Shown in pieces: positions 17,282-26,654 of a stretch of DNA of 64,000 bases (positions within the stretch are counted from its first letter, which is position 1; the number at the start of each line of letters is the position of its first letter). This stretch comes from Anaeromyxobacter oryzae. GTDB taxonomy: Bacteria > Myxococcota > Myxococcia > Myxococcales > Anaeromyxobacteraceae. A program made the position numbers and the translations under genes. Location: positions 1,386,501 to 1,450,500 of the forward strand of contig NZ_AP025591.1 of assembly GCF_023169945.1 (NCBI RefSeq), read 5' to 3'. The notes beneath the pieces are model-generated. The model did not search any database, was not told the DNA's origin, and saw nothing but the letters and a program-made list of their open reading frames with translations.

Positions 17282-19290
17282 GCGCGGGCGAGGTGCTCGT
17301 CTGCGATCCTCCGGCGGCGGCCGCCGCCGCACCTGCCCCCGCGCCCGCGATCGGGCTGGCCTCCGCCGCGCGGCGCGCCGCGCGGGCGGCCCAGGACTTC
17401 CTCTGGCGCGTGCGGCGCGGCGATCACTGGTGCGGCGAGCTCGAGTCGAACGCGACGATCACCGCCGAGTACGTCCTGCTCCGGCAGGCCCTGGGGCTCG
17501 ACCTCGGGTGCCGCCGGGACGCGACCATCCGGTACCTCTGCGGCCGCCAGAAGGCGGACGGGAGCTGGGGGATCGCCTGGAACCTGCCCGGCGACGTCTC
17601 GACGACCGTCGAGACCTACCTCGCGCTCCGGCTCCTCGGCCTCGGGGAGGACGACCCGCGGCTCGCGGCGGCGGAGCGGTTCGTCCGGGCGGCCGGCGGC
17701 GTCGAGCGCGTCCGGGTGTTCACCCGCATCAACCTCGCGCTCTTCGGCCTGTTCCCGTGGGACGCGGTGCCGGTGGTCCCGCCGGAGGTCATCTTCCTTC
17801 CATCGTGGGCGCCCATCAACGTGTACCGGCTCGCGAGCTGGGCGCGGTCCACGATGGTGCCGCTCTTCATCGTGTTCCACCACCGCCCCGTCTTCGCGCT
17901 CCCGGGCGGCCGCTCCCCGGAGAGCACGTTCCTCGACCGGCTCTGGCTCGACCCCGCGCACAAGAGGATCCCGTACCGCTCCTCCGTGCTCGAGACGCTC
18001 CGCCGGCACGGCCCGGGGTGGAAGGCCTTCTTCAACGCCGGCGACGCGGTGCTGCGAGTGCACGACCGGTTCCGCGGGAGCGCGCCGCTGCGGGCGCTTC
18101 GCGCCCGGGCGCTCCGGGCCTGCGAGGCCTGGGTGCTCGAGCACGAGGAGGCGACCGGCGACTGGGGCGGGATCTTCCCGCCGATGCTGAACGGCGCGCT
18201 CGCGCTGCGCCTGCAGGGGCACGCGCTCGATTCGGACCCGGTGCGGAGGGCCCTCGAGGCCATCGAGGCCTTCTCCATCTCGGACGCCGAGGGCTTCCGC
18301 ATCGAGGCCTGCCAGTCGCCCGTGTGGGACTCGATCCTCGCGCTGATCGGCCTCGTCGACTCGAGCGCCGACCCCGCCGATCCGCGCCTCGTCGCGACGC
18401 GCCGCTGGATCGAGGCGAAGCAGCTCGTGAACGACTGGGGGGACTGGAAGGTCTACGCGCCGGAGATCCCGCCGGGCGGCTGGTCCTTCGAGTACGCGAA
18501 CACCTGGTACCCGGACGTCGACGACACCGCCGCGATCGTGGTCGGCCTCGTGAAGCAGAACCCCGCGTCGGCCTGCGGCGCGGTGGTCGCGCGGGCGCTG
18601 GCGTGGATGCGCGGCATGCAGAACAGCGACGGCGGCTGGGCCGCGTTCGACGTCGAGAACGACCGCCTCTTCCTGAACGAGATCCCGTTCTCCGACATGG
18701 ACTCGCTCTGCGACCCGTCGAGCCCCGACGTCACCGGGCGAGTGCTCGAGGCGCTCGGGATCGCCGGCGAGCGGCGCGGCCCCGCCGTGGACCGCGCGCT
18801 GGCCTACCTGCGGCGCGCCCAGGAGCCCGAGGGGAGCTTCTACGGCCGCTGGGGCGTCAACTACGTGTACGGCACGTCGAACGTGCTGAACGGCCTCGCG
18901 CGCGTGGGCGTCCCCGCGTCCGACGGGATGGTCGTGCGCGCGCTCCGCTGGCTCGAGGCCGTGCAGAACCCGGACGGCGGCTTCGGCGAGGGGCTCGAGT
19001 CGTACGCGGACCGGACGCGGATGGGGAAGGGGCCGTCGACCGCGTCCCAGACCGCGTGGGGGGTGATGGGGCTCCTCGCCTACCGGCCGGCCTCGGACCC
19101 CGCGGTGACGCGCGGCGTCGCGTGGCTCGTCTCGCGACAGCTCGACGGGGGACCCGCCGCGGGCTCCTGGCACGAGGAGGAGTTCACCGGGACGGGCTTC
19201 CCGCGCCACTTCTACCTCCGTTACCACCTCTACCGGCACTACTTCCCCCTGATGGCGCTCGGGCGCTTCTGCGCCGCGGCGGGCGCGTAG
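17278..19290 (+). CDS. shc: Squalene-hopene cyclase
   Basis: 670 residues. Catalytic DxDD motif is visible as DVDD at residues 413-416 (D of WYPDVDDTAAIV), followed by repeated QW motifs such as QNSDGGWAAFD, QEPEGSFYGRWGVNYVYGT and QNPDGGFGEG. Cyclises squalene to hopene and diplopterol at the membrane. An Ala/Pro-rich N-terminal extension of about 25 residues precedes the domain. ATG overlaps the preceding stop. Central enzyme of the operon. Confidence 0.96.
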   Translation: MSAGEVLVCDPPAAAAAAPAPAPAIGLASAARRAARAAQDFLWRVRRGDHWCGELESNATITAEYVLLRQALGLDLGCRRDATIRYLCGRQKADGSWGIAWNLPGDVSTTVETYLALRLLGLGEDDPRLAAAERFVRAAGGVERVRVFTRINLALFGLFPWDAVPVVPPEVIFLPSWAPINVYRLASWARSTMVPLFIVFHHRPVFALPGGRSPESTFLDRLWLDPAHKRIPYRSSVLETLRRHGPGWKAFFNAGDAVLRVHDRFRGSAPLRALRARALRACEAWVLEHEEATGDWGGIFPPMLNGALALRLQGHALDSDPVRRALEAIEAFSISDAEGFRIEACQSPVWDSILALIGLVDSSADPADPRLVATRRWIEAKQLVNDWGDWKVYAPEIPPGGWSFEYANTWYPDVDDTAAIVVGLVKQNPASACGAVVARALAWMRGMQNSDGGWAAFDVENDRLFLNEIPFSDMDSLCDPSSPDVTGRVLEALGIAGERRGPAVDRALAYLRRAQEPEGSFYGRWGVNYVYGTSNVLNGLARVGVPASDGMVVRALRWLEAVQNPDGGFGEGLESYADRTRMGKGPSTASQTAWGVMGLLAYRPASDPAVTRGVAWLVSRQLDGGPAAGSWHEEEFTGTGFPRHFYLRYHLYRHYFPLMALGRFCAAAGA

Positions 19291-19299
19291 GAGGCGATC

Positions 19300-20100
19300 G
19301 TGGCGGCGGGCGAGGTCCTCCGGCTGCTCTGGGGCACGGTCGTCTACCGCCCTTACGTCTACGTGTTCCTCGCGTGCTTCCTCGCCTTCGCGCTCTGGCA
19401 GCTCGGCTGGAAGCGCACCCTCACCTTCGCCCTCCCGGCGTGGGCGATCGCGTTCGCCGCCGAGTACAGCTCGACCCGCAACGGGTTCCCCTTCGGGCCG
19501 TACGCCTACTTCGACGGGACTCGCACGCGGGAGCTCTGGATCGCGAACGTGCCGTTCTGGGACTCGCTTTCGTTCGTGTTCCTCTCCTACTTCAGCCTCG
19601 CGCTCGCGGCGGCGGTCCGCACTCCGCGCGCGGCGCGCGCGGAGGCGCCCTGGCCCGCCCTCCTCGCGCCCTCGACCCCGCTCCTCGGCGGCCTGCTGAT
19701 GATGCTCCTCGACGTGGTGATCGATCCGGTGACGCTCCAGGGCGAGAAGTGGTTCCTCGGCCGGATCTACGCCTACCCGGGCGACGGGTTCTGGTTCGGG
19801 GTCACCGCCGCGAACTTCGCCGGGTGGTTCGCGGTCGGCGCGGCGACCCAGTGGGTGTTCCAGCAGGCCCTCCTGCGCCTGCCGTGGTGCCGGGATCCCT
19901 GGCGGCGCCTGCCGCCCGTCTTCGCCTGGGCGGTGCTCGGCACGTACGCGGGCGTGCTCGGGTTCATGCTCGCGGTCACCGTCGCCATCGGCGACCTCCG
20001 GCTCGCCGCGGTGAGCGCGGCGGTCAGCGCGGCGACGCTCGTGCCGCTCGCGCGGGCGCTCCGGCCCGCCCGGGCGCTCCTCGCGGAGCCGGGCGCGTGA
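19300..20100 (+). CDS. CruF-like carotenoid-biosynthesis membrane protein
   Basis: 266 residues from GTG, with about seven membrane segments. Family signature-like pieces: FAAEYSSTRNGFPFGPYAYF, a central GGLLMMLLDVVIDPVT and WFGVTAANFAGWFAVG. This matches the carotenoid biosynthesis (DUF422, CruF/bisanhydrobacterioruberin hydratase) family, which hydrates isoprenoid double bonds. Sitting between shc (9 bases away) and hpnG (4-base overlap) it is clearly co-translated with hopanoid genes. Its substrate here, hopanoid, squalene or carotenoid, is unknown. Confidence 0.8.
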   Translation: MAAGEVLRLLWGTVVYRPYVYVFLACFLAFALWQLGWKRTLTFALPAWAIAFAAEYSSTRNGFPFGPYAYFDGTRTRELWIANVPFWDSLSFVFLSYFSLALAAAVRTPRAARAEAPWPALLAPSTPLLGGLLMMLLDVVIDPVTLQGEKWFLGRIYAYPGDGFWFGVTAANFAGWFAVGAATQWVFQQALLRLPWCRDPWRRLPPVFAWAVLGTYAGVLGFMLAVTVAIGDLRLAAVSAAVSAATLVPLARALRPARALLAEPGA

Positions 20101-20861
20101 TCCTCGTCTGCGCCCCGACCCGCACCGAGGCGAACGCGTGCCGGCGCGGGCTCGCCGGCGCCGGCGCCCGGGACGTGGAGGTGCTCCGGACCGGAGTCGG
20201 CCCGGCGCGCGCCGCGGCGGCGCTCCGCGCGCGCCTCGCCGCCGGGCCCCGCCCCGCGCTGGTCGTCTCCTCCGGGTTCGCCGGCGCGCTCACGGCCGGC
20301 GTGCCGCTCCACACGCTCGTGACGGCGGCCAGCCTCCACCGGCTCGACGCGCGCCGCGCGGCCCCCCTGCCGCTACCGGCCGGCGCGCTCCGGCTCGCGC
20401 CGGACGCCCTCGCCTGCCGCGTCGCGGCGGCCGACGCGGTGGTGACCGGCGCGCCGCCGCTGCTCGCCGCGCCCGCCGCGGTGGACATGGAGTCGGTCGC
20501 GCTCGCCGAGGTCGCGGCCGCTGCCGGCGTCCCGATCGCGGTCCTCCGGCTCGTCACCGACACGCCGGACGCGCCGTTCCCGCGGTTCGTGCGCGCGCTC
20601 GGCGAGGCGCTCGCGGCGGACGGAGCCGGGGCCCGGCTCTCGGCCGCGGCGCGCGCCGCTGCGGAGATCGCCCGCGAGCCGGTCCGGGCGGGTGCGTTCG
20701 TCCGCTCGAGCCTGGCGGCCGCCGCGGCGCTCCGCCGGGCGTGGCTGGTCCGCGGCACGCGCGGCCTCGCGGAGGCGCCGGCGGCCGCCGTCGCCGCCGG
20801 CGCGGGCACTTCCGCCGCGGCGCCGGACGGCCCGAGCGCCGGCGCCGCGGCGCGGAGGTGA
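20097..20861 (+). CDS. hpnG: Hopanoid-associated nucleoside phosphorylase HpnG
   Basis: 254 residues from GTG. Nucleoside phosphorylase-type pattern: LVCAPTRTEANAC start, TGVGPARAAAALRARL, VVSSGFAGALTAGV, and AAVDMESVALAEVAAAAGVP with VLRLVTDTPDA near the middle. HpnG removes adenine from adenosylhopane to give ribosyl- or phosphoribosylhopane, directly after HpnH. The C-terminal 30 residues are an Ala/Pro/Gly tail. Family match moderate by sequence, strong by position. Confidence 0.85.
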   Translation: MILVCAPTRTEANACRRGLAGAGARDVEVLRTGVGPARAAAALRARLAAGPRPALVVSSGFAGALTAGVPLHTLVTAASLHRLDARRAAPLPLPAGALRLAPDALACRVAAADAVVTGAPPLLAAPAAVDMESVALAEVAAAAGVPIAVLRLVTDTPDAPFPRFVRALGEALAADGAGARLSAAARAAAEIAREPVRAGAFVRSSLAAAAALRRAWLVRGTRGLAEAPAAAVAAGAGTSAAAPDGPSAGAAARR

Positions 20862-20863
20862 CG

Positions 20864-21745
20864 ATGCGCGCGGATCCAGCGGCCCGGGCGCAGGCCACGG
20901 CGCGGCCACCGCTCGGCCACGTGCTGGTCACCGCCGACGACCTCGGCGCCTCGACCGAGGTCAACGCGGCGGTGGCGCGCGCGCACCGCGACGGGGTCCT
21001 GACCGGCGCGAGCCTGCTCGTCGCGGGCGACGCGCTGGACGAGGCGGTCGCGCTGGCGCGGGCGACGCCGGGCCTCGCGGTCGGGCTCCACCTCGCGCTC
21101 GCGGACGCGCGGCCGGTCCTCCCGTCCCGGGAGGTGCCGCACCTCGTCGGCGCCGACGGCCGGCTCCTCCAGGATCCCGCGCGCGTCTTCCTCCGGCTCG
21201 CGTCGAGCGCGGCCGCGCGGCGCGAGGCGGCGCGGGAGATCGCGGCGCAGGTCGACCGCTTCGTCGCGACGGGCCTCCCGCTCTCGCACGTGGACGGGCA
21301 CCACCATCTCCACCTCCACCCCGCCGTGTTCCCGGTCGTCGCCGAGCGCGCCGCCCGCGCCGGCGCCCGCGGGATCCGGCTCCCGTGGGAGGGGCTCGCG
21401 GCGCTCCCCGAGGCTCGCCCCCGTCGCGCCGCCATCGATGCGGCCGTGCTCGGTGCGCTCGCCCGGGGCTGGCGCGGCGCCGCGCGGCGCCTCGGGCTCC
21501 GGTTCGCCGACCGGGTGCACGGCATCGTCCGGAGCGGCGCGATGGATGCGGCGTACCTGCTCGCGCTCGTGCCGCGCCTCGGCGGAGGCGCCACCGAGCT
21601 CTTCCTCCACCCCTCCACCGCGCCGGGCGACGCCCGCGGTCCGAACCCGCGCGACCTCGCGGCCCTCCTCGACCCTGCGGTCCGCGCCGCGCTCGAGGCT
21701 CGCGGCCTCGCGCTCGCCACCTACGCGGCGCTGGAGCGGCCATGA
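20864..21745 (+). CDS. hpnK: Hopanoid-associated deacetylase HpnK (YdjC-like)
   Basis: 293 residues. YdjC/ChbG-type deacetylase motifs: VTADDLGAS (metal-binding Asp pair), AVGLHLAL and HVDGHHHLHLHPAVFPVV with its metal-ligand histidines, plus ELFLHPSTA. HpnK deacetylates the N-acetylglucosaminyl group added by HpnI to bacteriohopanetetrol. The ATG follows a GGAGGTGACG ribosome binding site that overlaps the hpnG stop. Confidence 0.9.
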   Translation: MRADPAARAQATARPPLGHVLVTADDLGASTEVNAAVARAHRDGVLTGASLLVAGDALDEAVALARATPGLAVGLHLALADARPVLPSREVPHLVGADGRLLQDPARVFLRLASSAAARREAAREIAAQVDRFVATGLPLSHVDGHHHLHLHPAVFPVVAERAARAGARGIRLPWEGLAALPEARPRRAAIDAAVLGALARGWRGAARRLGLRFADRVHGIVRSGAMDAAYLLALVPRLGGGATELFLHPSTAPGDARGPNPRDLAALLDPAVRAALEARGLALATYAALERP

Positions 21746-22905
21746 TCCTCGCCTCGCGCGCGCTCCTCGCCCTCACCGCTGCGAGCTGGGTGTACTGGGC
21801 CCTCGCGCTGCTCGCGGTGCGCCGCCACGTCCGGGCCAGGGTCCCCGTTCCGGCCGCACCGCTCCCGCCGGTGTCGATCCTGAAGCCCGTCCGCGGCGTC
21901 GACGCCGACGCGCGCGCGTGCTTCGAGAGCTTCCTTCGCCAGGACTACCCCACCTTCGAGCTCGTCTTCGGCGTCGCCGATCCTTCCGATCCGGTCCTGC
22001 CGCTCCTCGCGGAGCTGCGCGCGGCGCACCCCGGCGTCGCCGTCCAGGTGGTCGTCGCGCCGGCGCCGGGACCGAACCGCAAGGCGAGCCTCCTCGCGGC
22101 GCTGACGCGCGCGGCTCGCCACGATGTGCTCGTGTCGAGCGACAGCGACATGCGCGTCGAGCCCACGTGGCTCGGGGACGTCGTCGCGACGCTCGAGCCC
22201 GACGTCGGGCTCGTCACCTGCCCGTACCGCGCCGCCGACCCCCGGTCGCTCGCGGCGTCGCTCGAGGCGCTCTACGTCGGGGTCACGTTCCTCCCGTCCG
22301 CGATCGTGGCCGGCGATCTGCTCGGGATGCCGTTCGGAATGGGCTCCACCCTCGCGCTCCGGCGGCGCGACCTCCGCGCCCTCGGCGGATTCGCGGCCCT
22401 GGTCGACTACCTCGCCGACGACTACCAGCTCGGCGCGCGCGTCGCCGCGCTCGGGCGGCGCGTCGTCGTGGCCCGGCACGTGGTGACGACCGTGCTGGGG
22501 CCGACCACCGTCCGCGACGGGTGGGAGCGCGAGGTGCGATGGGCGCGCTGCACGCGCGCGAGCCAGCCGCTCGGGCACTTCGGCTTCGCGATGACGTTCT
22601 CGACTCCTCTCGCGGTGCTCGCGCTCCTTGCGACCGGGCTCGCGCCGCTCGGCTGGGCCGCGGTCGCGGGCTCCCTCGCGGTGCGCTGGCTGGCGGCGGC
22701 GGGCATCGCGCGCGCGACCGGGGACCTGGCGGCGCTGCAGGCACTGCCGCTGCTGCCGCTGCGGGACGGGCTCACCGCGGCGGTGTGGGCGGCGGCGGCG
22801 ATGGGGCGGCGGGTGGTGTGGCGGGGGGACGTCTTCCACGTGGATCGGGTCGGCCGGCTGCGGCCGGTGCCGCCGGAGCGGACCGCCGGGCCCGAGCAGG
22901 CCTGA
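21742..22905 (+). CDS. hpnI: Hopanoid glycosyltransferase HpnI
   Basis: 387 residues, membrane glycosyltransferase family 2 (ceramide glucosyltransferase-like). N-terminal membrane segment, then PPVSILKPVRGVD, the DxD-like SSDSDMRVEP, DYLADDYQLGARV and the Q/RxxRW-type EREVRWARC; C-terminal membrane helices. HpnI transfers N-acetylglucosamine to bacteriohopanetetrol. Last gene of the operon; with HpnK and the distant HpnJ it completes the cyclitol-ether branch. Confidence 0.9.
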   Translation: MILASRALLALTAASWVYWALALLAVRRHVRARVPVPAAPLPPVSILKPVRGVDADARACFESFLRQDYPTFELVFGVADPSDPVLPLLAELRAAHPGVAVQVVVAPAPGPNRKASLLAALTRAARHDVLVSSDSDMRVEPTWLGDVVATLEPDVGLVTCPYRAADPRSLAASLEALYVGVTFLPSAIVAGDLLGMPFGMGSTLALRRRDLRALGGFAALVDYLADDYQLGARVAALGRRVVVARHVVTTVLGPTTVRDGWEREVRWARCTRASQPLGHFGFAMTFSTPLAVLALLATGLAPLGWAAVAGSLAVRWLAAAGIARATGDLAALQALPLLPLRDGLTAAVWAAAAMGRRVVWRGDVFHVDRVGRLRPVPPERTAGPEQA

Positions 22906-22950
22906 GCGCGCCCCAGGCGGCGCCCCTCCCCACCACGCGACGCGGTCGCT

Positions 22951-23256
22951 TCACCTCCTCGCCTCGGAACACGCGCCGTCGCAGGCCTGCGCGATGGCGA
23001 CGCCCCGCCCGACCTCGGCGGCCATCCACGCCCCGACCCCGATCAGCCCGGAGACGAGCATGAAGAGCCCGCCGAGCACGAGGCCGTCGTGCGTCCGGCG
23101 TCGCCCGAACCCCTCGAACGCCGGCCCGCAGCGCGGTGCGCGGCTCGGCGCCGCTGGCGCGCGCGCCGTGGGCCGCGGCAGCTGTTGCCGCGGGACGATC
23201 TGGGGCAGGACCTCCGGAGAGAGCGCGCCCACGCCCGACGCGATCGCGGTGTCCAT
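22951..23256 (-). CDS. Small hypothetical membrane protein
   Basis: 101 residues. The ATG at 23256 has a GGGAGGTCTTC ribosome binding site, favouring it over longer frames. A soluble Pro/Arg-rich half is followed by one strong membrane helix (LVLGGLFMLVSGLIGVGAWMA) and a short Cys-containing tail (ACDGACSEARR). No family recognised. It is tail-to-tail with hpnI. Confidence 0.55.
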   Translation of the reverse strand: MDTAIASGVGALSPEVLPQIVPRQQLPRPTARAPAAPSRAPRCGPAFEGFGRRRTHDGLVLGGLFMLVSGLIGVGAWMAAEVGRGVAIAQACDGACSEARR

Positions 23257-23442
23257 GAAGACCTCCCTGGAGCCGTGCGATGGACGTGGCCCAGCGCAGC
23301 GCTCCGTCAGATGGGAGGACGATGGGCCCTGGGCGCATACGCACCGCATACGGATCGCGGGCCCGGGCGGAGCCCGGGGTCTCGCTGGCGCGCGCACCGG
23401 CGGGAACGGGCCGCCCGCCCCGCCGGCGTCGGGCGAGGCCGG

Positions 23443-26400
23443 CTACGACCCGAGCGCCGGGTCGGCCTCCGCGCACCGCTGGCGCCAGTCCGGCGGCCGC
23501 TCGCCCGGGCCCGGGGCGCCGCGGTCGTGCGCGCGCAAGCACCGCGAGACCTCCTCGCGGAGGCGCTCGCGCGCCGCAGGCACGAGCGGCAGGTCGTCCT
23601 CGACGCCCGGCAGCAGCGGACCGCGGTACAGCCGCGCCACGCGCTCCACGTCGCCCTCGGTCGGCGTCCCCCCGGGCCGTGCGCGGGCCACGGCGAGCGC
23701 CTCCGCGAGCGCCGTGGCGTCGACGAAGCACACGCGCGGCTCGAAGCTCAGCCGCCGGCCGCGCTGGAGAATCGCGTCCGTCCGGCCGAGCAGCGCGCGT
23801 GCGCGGTGGAGCGTGACCTCGAGGTCCCGGCGGGCCGCGTCGCCCTCGGCGTCCGGCCACAGCGTGTCGGCGATGCGGTCCTCGCCCACGTCCCGCCCCC
23901 CCAGCGCGACGAGCGCCTGGAGGAGCCGGATCGGCCTGAGCGGCATCTTCCGCGTGAACCGGACCCGCTCCTCCCCGCGCCACAGCTCGAACCGGCCCAG
24001 CGTGAGGATCCGGACTGGCCACGGCCAGGCGGCGACCGCGGGCGCCCCGTCCGGCGGCGCGAGGCCGAGCGCCGCGATCTGCGCACGGACGTGGTCCGGC
24101 TCCACCTCGTGCTCGAGGGCGAGCGCCGCGACGCGCGCCATGACGTCCCGCCGCCAGCCGATCCAGGGGTGCCTCACGTAACCGTGCTCGCGCCCGACGC
24201 GCATCCCGTCCCGGAGCGGCGGCAGCGCGTCGGCGACGCGGCCCTGCGCCAGGCGCGCGTACGCGATGGAGAGGAGCGCGTGATGGAGCACCGCGGGATC
24301 CCCGACGCGGCGCGCCCACGCGATGCTGCGCTCGAGCCGGGCGACCGCCTCGTCGTGCTGCCCGCGCTCGACGAGGACGTGCGCGACCGTGTGCTCCATC
24401 CAGGCCTCGGCGATCGGGGCGCCGACCGCCGGCGCCACCTCCAGCAACCGCCGCGCGCTCTCCTCTGCCGACGGGAGGTCCCCCGCGCACAGGCTGATCC
24501 ACACGCCGAGGTGCTCGTAGTGCGCGCGGTTCGCCTTCTCGCCGCCCACGTCCCGTCGAACCAGCGCGTGGTAGCGGCGGGCGGCGTCGAGATCGCCGGA
24601 GACGAGGCCCCCGTACGCGCCCTGGACGGCGACGACGTGGTTCAGGCCGAGGACCCCGGTCCGGCCGGCCGTCGCCAGCCCGCGCTCGACCGCCGCGAAG
24701 CACGCCGCCGCATCCCCCGCACGCGCGCAGCAGTGCGCCTCCATGAGGTGCCAGAGCATCTCGGTGCGGGGGGTCACGTCCCGCGCGGCCACGAGCGGCC
24801 TCACCGCGTCGAGGAGCCGCCTCGCCGCGGCGAGGTCGCCGCGCCAGCTCACCCAGTAGAACGCGAGATACGCCGCGAGCCGCATCCGCACGTCCGGCGG
24901 CGCGTCCGAGTCCAGGAGCGCCGTCGCGCGGTCGCGCCAGCGGCCGAGCTGCGGGTGCGCGCCGTACCGCCACATCAGCGCCGCCAGCATGCCGAACGTG
25001 ACCTGCGCCTCCAGCTCGAGGGACGGGAAGCGCACCGTGCCGCTCAGCGCCTCCATGTCGGCGATCCAGGGGTCCAGCTCGCGGAAGTCGTCCCAGACGT
25101 AGAAGAAGGTCCCGACGAACCCCGCCCAGGAGGCGAGCGTGCCGGAGACGTCGCCCGCCTCGCGGAACGCGCGGTACGCCCGCTCGAACCGCGCGCGCGC
25201 GGCCGCCGGGGTCGCGAACCCGCAGACGCCGAGCCAGTACGTCAACCACGGATCCGCGTCGACGGTCGCCTCCGGGAGCGCGCGCAACCAGCCCTCGATC
25301 GACGCGAGCCGACCCTGGGCCGCGAGCGCGGGCGCGTGCTGGCGGACGAGGGCGGCCAGCCCGTCCCACTCGCCGCGAGCGGCGAGCAGGTCGGCGGCGG
25401 CGTCCGGGCTGCCCTCCTGGACGAGGATCTCCGCGGCGCGCAGCGACTGCGCGCGGCGGGTCGACGCGTCGAGGGTCTGCCGGGCGCGATCGAGCAGGAA
25501 CTCGCGGAAGAGCGGGTGGAGGCGGTACCGGGGGCGCGCGCCCGCGAGCCGGAACGTGAAGTAGTTCCTGCGGACGAGGTCCGCCAGGATCTCGCCGGCG
25601 CGCGGACGGCCGGAGAGCGCCGCCGCGGAGGCGGGCTCCACCTCCGGAAGCGCCGCGGTCGCGAGCAGCAGCCCCTGCGCCTCGGCCGGAGCGCGCTCGA
25701 AGATCTCGGCGGCGAAGTAGTCGAAGAGGAGCTGCTGCCCCCTGGGCGCGGCGCCTCGCTCCGGCGGGATCCCGCGCACCGGCGAGTCGAGGAGGAGGAG
25801 GGTCCCGGCGACCCACCCGCCGGTCCTCTCCCGGAGCGCGTTCGCGCAGCTCGCGTCGCAGGGCTCGCGGCGGGCTGCCCGCGAGAGCGCGCGCGTCTCG
25901 GCGACCGTGAGGTCGAGCTCCGCCGGGTCGATCATCGCGATCGCACCCTGCGCCGCGAGCCGCGCGAACGGAGGAGGCGGCGCGGTGCGGCTCAGCACGA
26001 GGACGCGCACCCGCGACGGAAGCGCAGAGAGGGCGCCCGGCAGGAGCAGGTGCAGCGCGGCGTCCTCGGGCGCGTCCTGGTAGTTGTCGAGGACGAGCCA
26101 CGCTCCGTCCGGCAGCAGCGCCCCGAGCCGCTCGAAGAAGTGCCGAGCGTACGCGTCGGGCCCGCGCGCGTACTCCGGCGTCAGCAGCGGCAGCGGTGGC
26201 GCGGCGTGACCGCGAAGACGCATCCGGCGCGCGCCCTCCCGCAGGTAGTAGAAGAACGTCGCCGGGTCCGCGTCGCGCGCGTCGACCTGGTACCACAGGC
26301 ACGGGCGGCGCCGCGCGGCCAGGTAGCTCGCTGCGAGCGTGGTCTTGCCGCTCCCCGCGGCGGCGCTGATCCACACGATCGGCCGGCGCGCGGCGGCGTC

Positions 26401-26484
26401 GAGCCGCCTGTACAGACGCGGCCGGACCACCACCGTCGCGAGGCTCGGCGGCGCCACCTTCGCGAGGACGACTCCGACGGCCAC
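23443..26484 (-). CDS. Large MalT/STAND-type transcriptional regulator
   Basis: 1013 residues. N-terminal NTPase with Walker A AAAGSGKTT (residues about 40-50) and WLVLDNYQDAPED as Walker B; a helical/TPR-rich middle; and a C-terminal OmpR/SARP-like winged helix (RILTLGRFELWRGEERVRF, then LRPIRLLQALVALGG and LEVTLHRARALLG). This is the ATP-dependent STAND regulator plan with a BTAD-type DNA-binding end, here at the C-terminus. Inducer unknown. It could control neighbours on either side. Confidence 0.82.
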   Translation of the reverse strand: MAVGVVLAKVAPPSLATVVVRPRLYRRLDAAARRPIVWISAAAGSGKTTLAASYLAARRRPCLWYQVDARDADPATFFYYLREGARRMRLRGHAAPPLPLLTPEYARGPDAYARHFFERLGALLPDGAWLVLDNYQDAPEDAALHLLLPGALSALPSRVRVLVLSRTAPPPPFARLAAQGAIAMIDPAELDLTVAETRALSRAARREPCDASCANALRERTGGWVAGTLLLLDSPVRGIPPERGAAPRGQQLLFDYFAAEIFERAPAEAQGLLLATAALPEVEPASAAALSGRPRAGEILADLVRRNYFTFRLAGARPRYRLHPLFREFLLDRARQTLDASTRRAQSLRAAEILVQEGSPDAAADLLAARGEWDGLAALVRQHAPALAAQGRLASIEGWLRALPEATVDADPWLTYWLGVCGFATPAAARARFERAYRAFREAGDVSGTLASWAGFVGTFFYVWDDFRELDPWIADMEALSGTVRFPSLELEAQVTFGMLAALMWRYGAHPQLGRWRDRATALLDSDAPPDVRMRLAAYLAFYWVSWRGDLAAARRLLDAVRPLVAARDVTPRTEMLWHLMEAHCCARAGDAAACFAAVERGLATAGRTGVLGLNHVVAVQGAYGGLVSGDLDAARRYHALVRRDVGGEKANRAHYEHLGVWISLCAGDLPSAEESARRLLEVAPAVGAPIAEAWMEHTVAHVLVERGQHDEAVARLERSIAWARRVGDPAVLHHALLSIAYARLAQGRVADALPPLRDGMRVGREHGYVRHPWIGWRRDVMARVAALALEHEVEPDHVRAQIAALGLAPPDGAPAVAAWPWPVRILTLGRFELWRGEERVRFTRKMPLRPIRLLQALVALGGRDVGEDRIADTLWPDAEGDAARRDLEVTLHRARALLGRTDAILQRGRRLSFEPRVCFVDATALAEALAVARARPGGTPTEGDVERVARLYRGPLLPGVEDDLPLVPAARERLREEVSRCLRAHDRGAPGPGERPPDWRQRCAEADPALGS

Positions 26485-26654
26485 GGGACCCCCTCCCGCC
26501 GGTACGGCGTGATCTTAGGCTCTCGCCGCGCCGGTGAACGGGGCAGCCCTCCAGGAGCAGCTGGCGGCCTCTCCGTCGAGCGTGTTGACTGACCGTACGC
26601 GTGGCGGCTCGCCGGGAGGACGACGGTCCCCGCCCGTGTCCGTCCTGCGGGACC

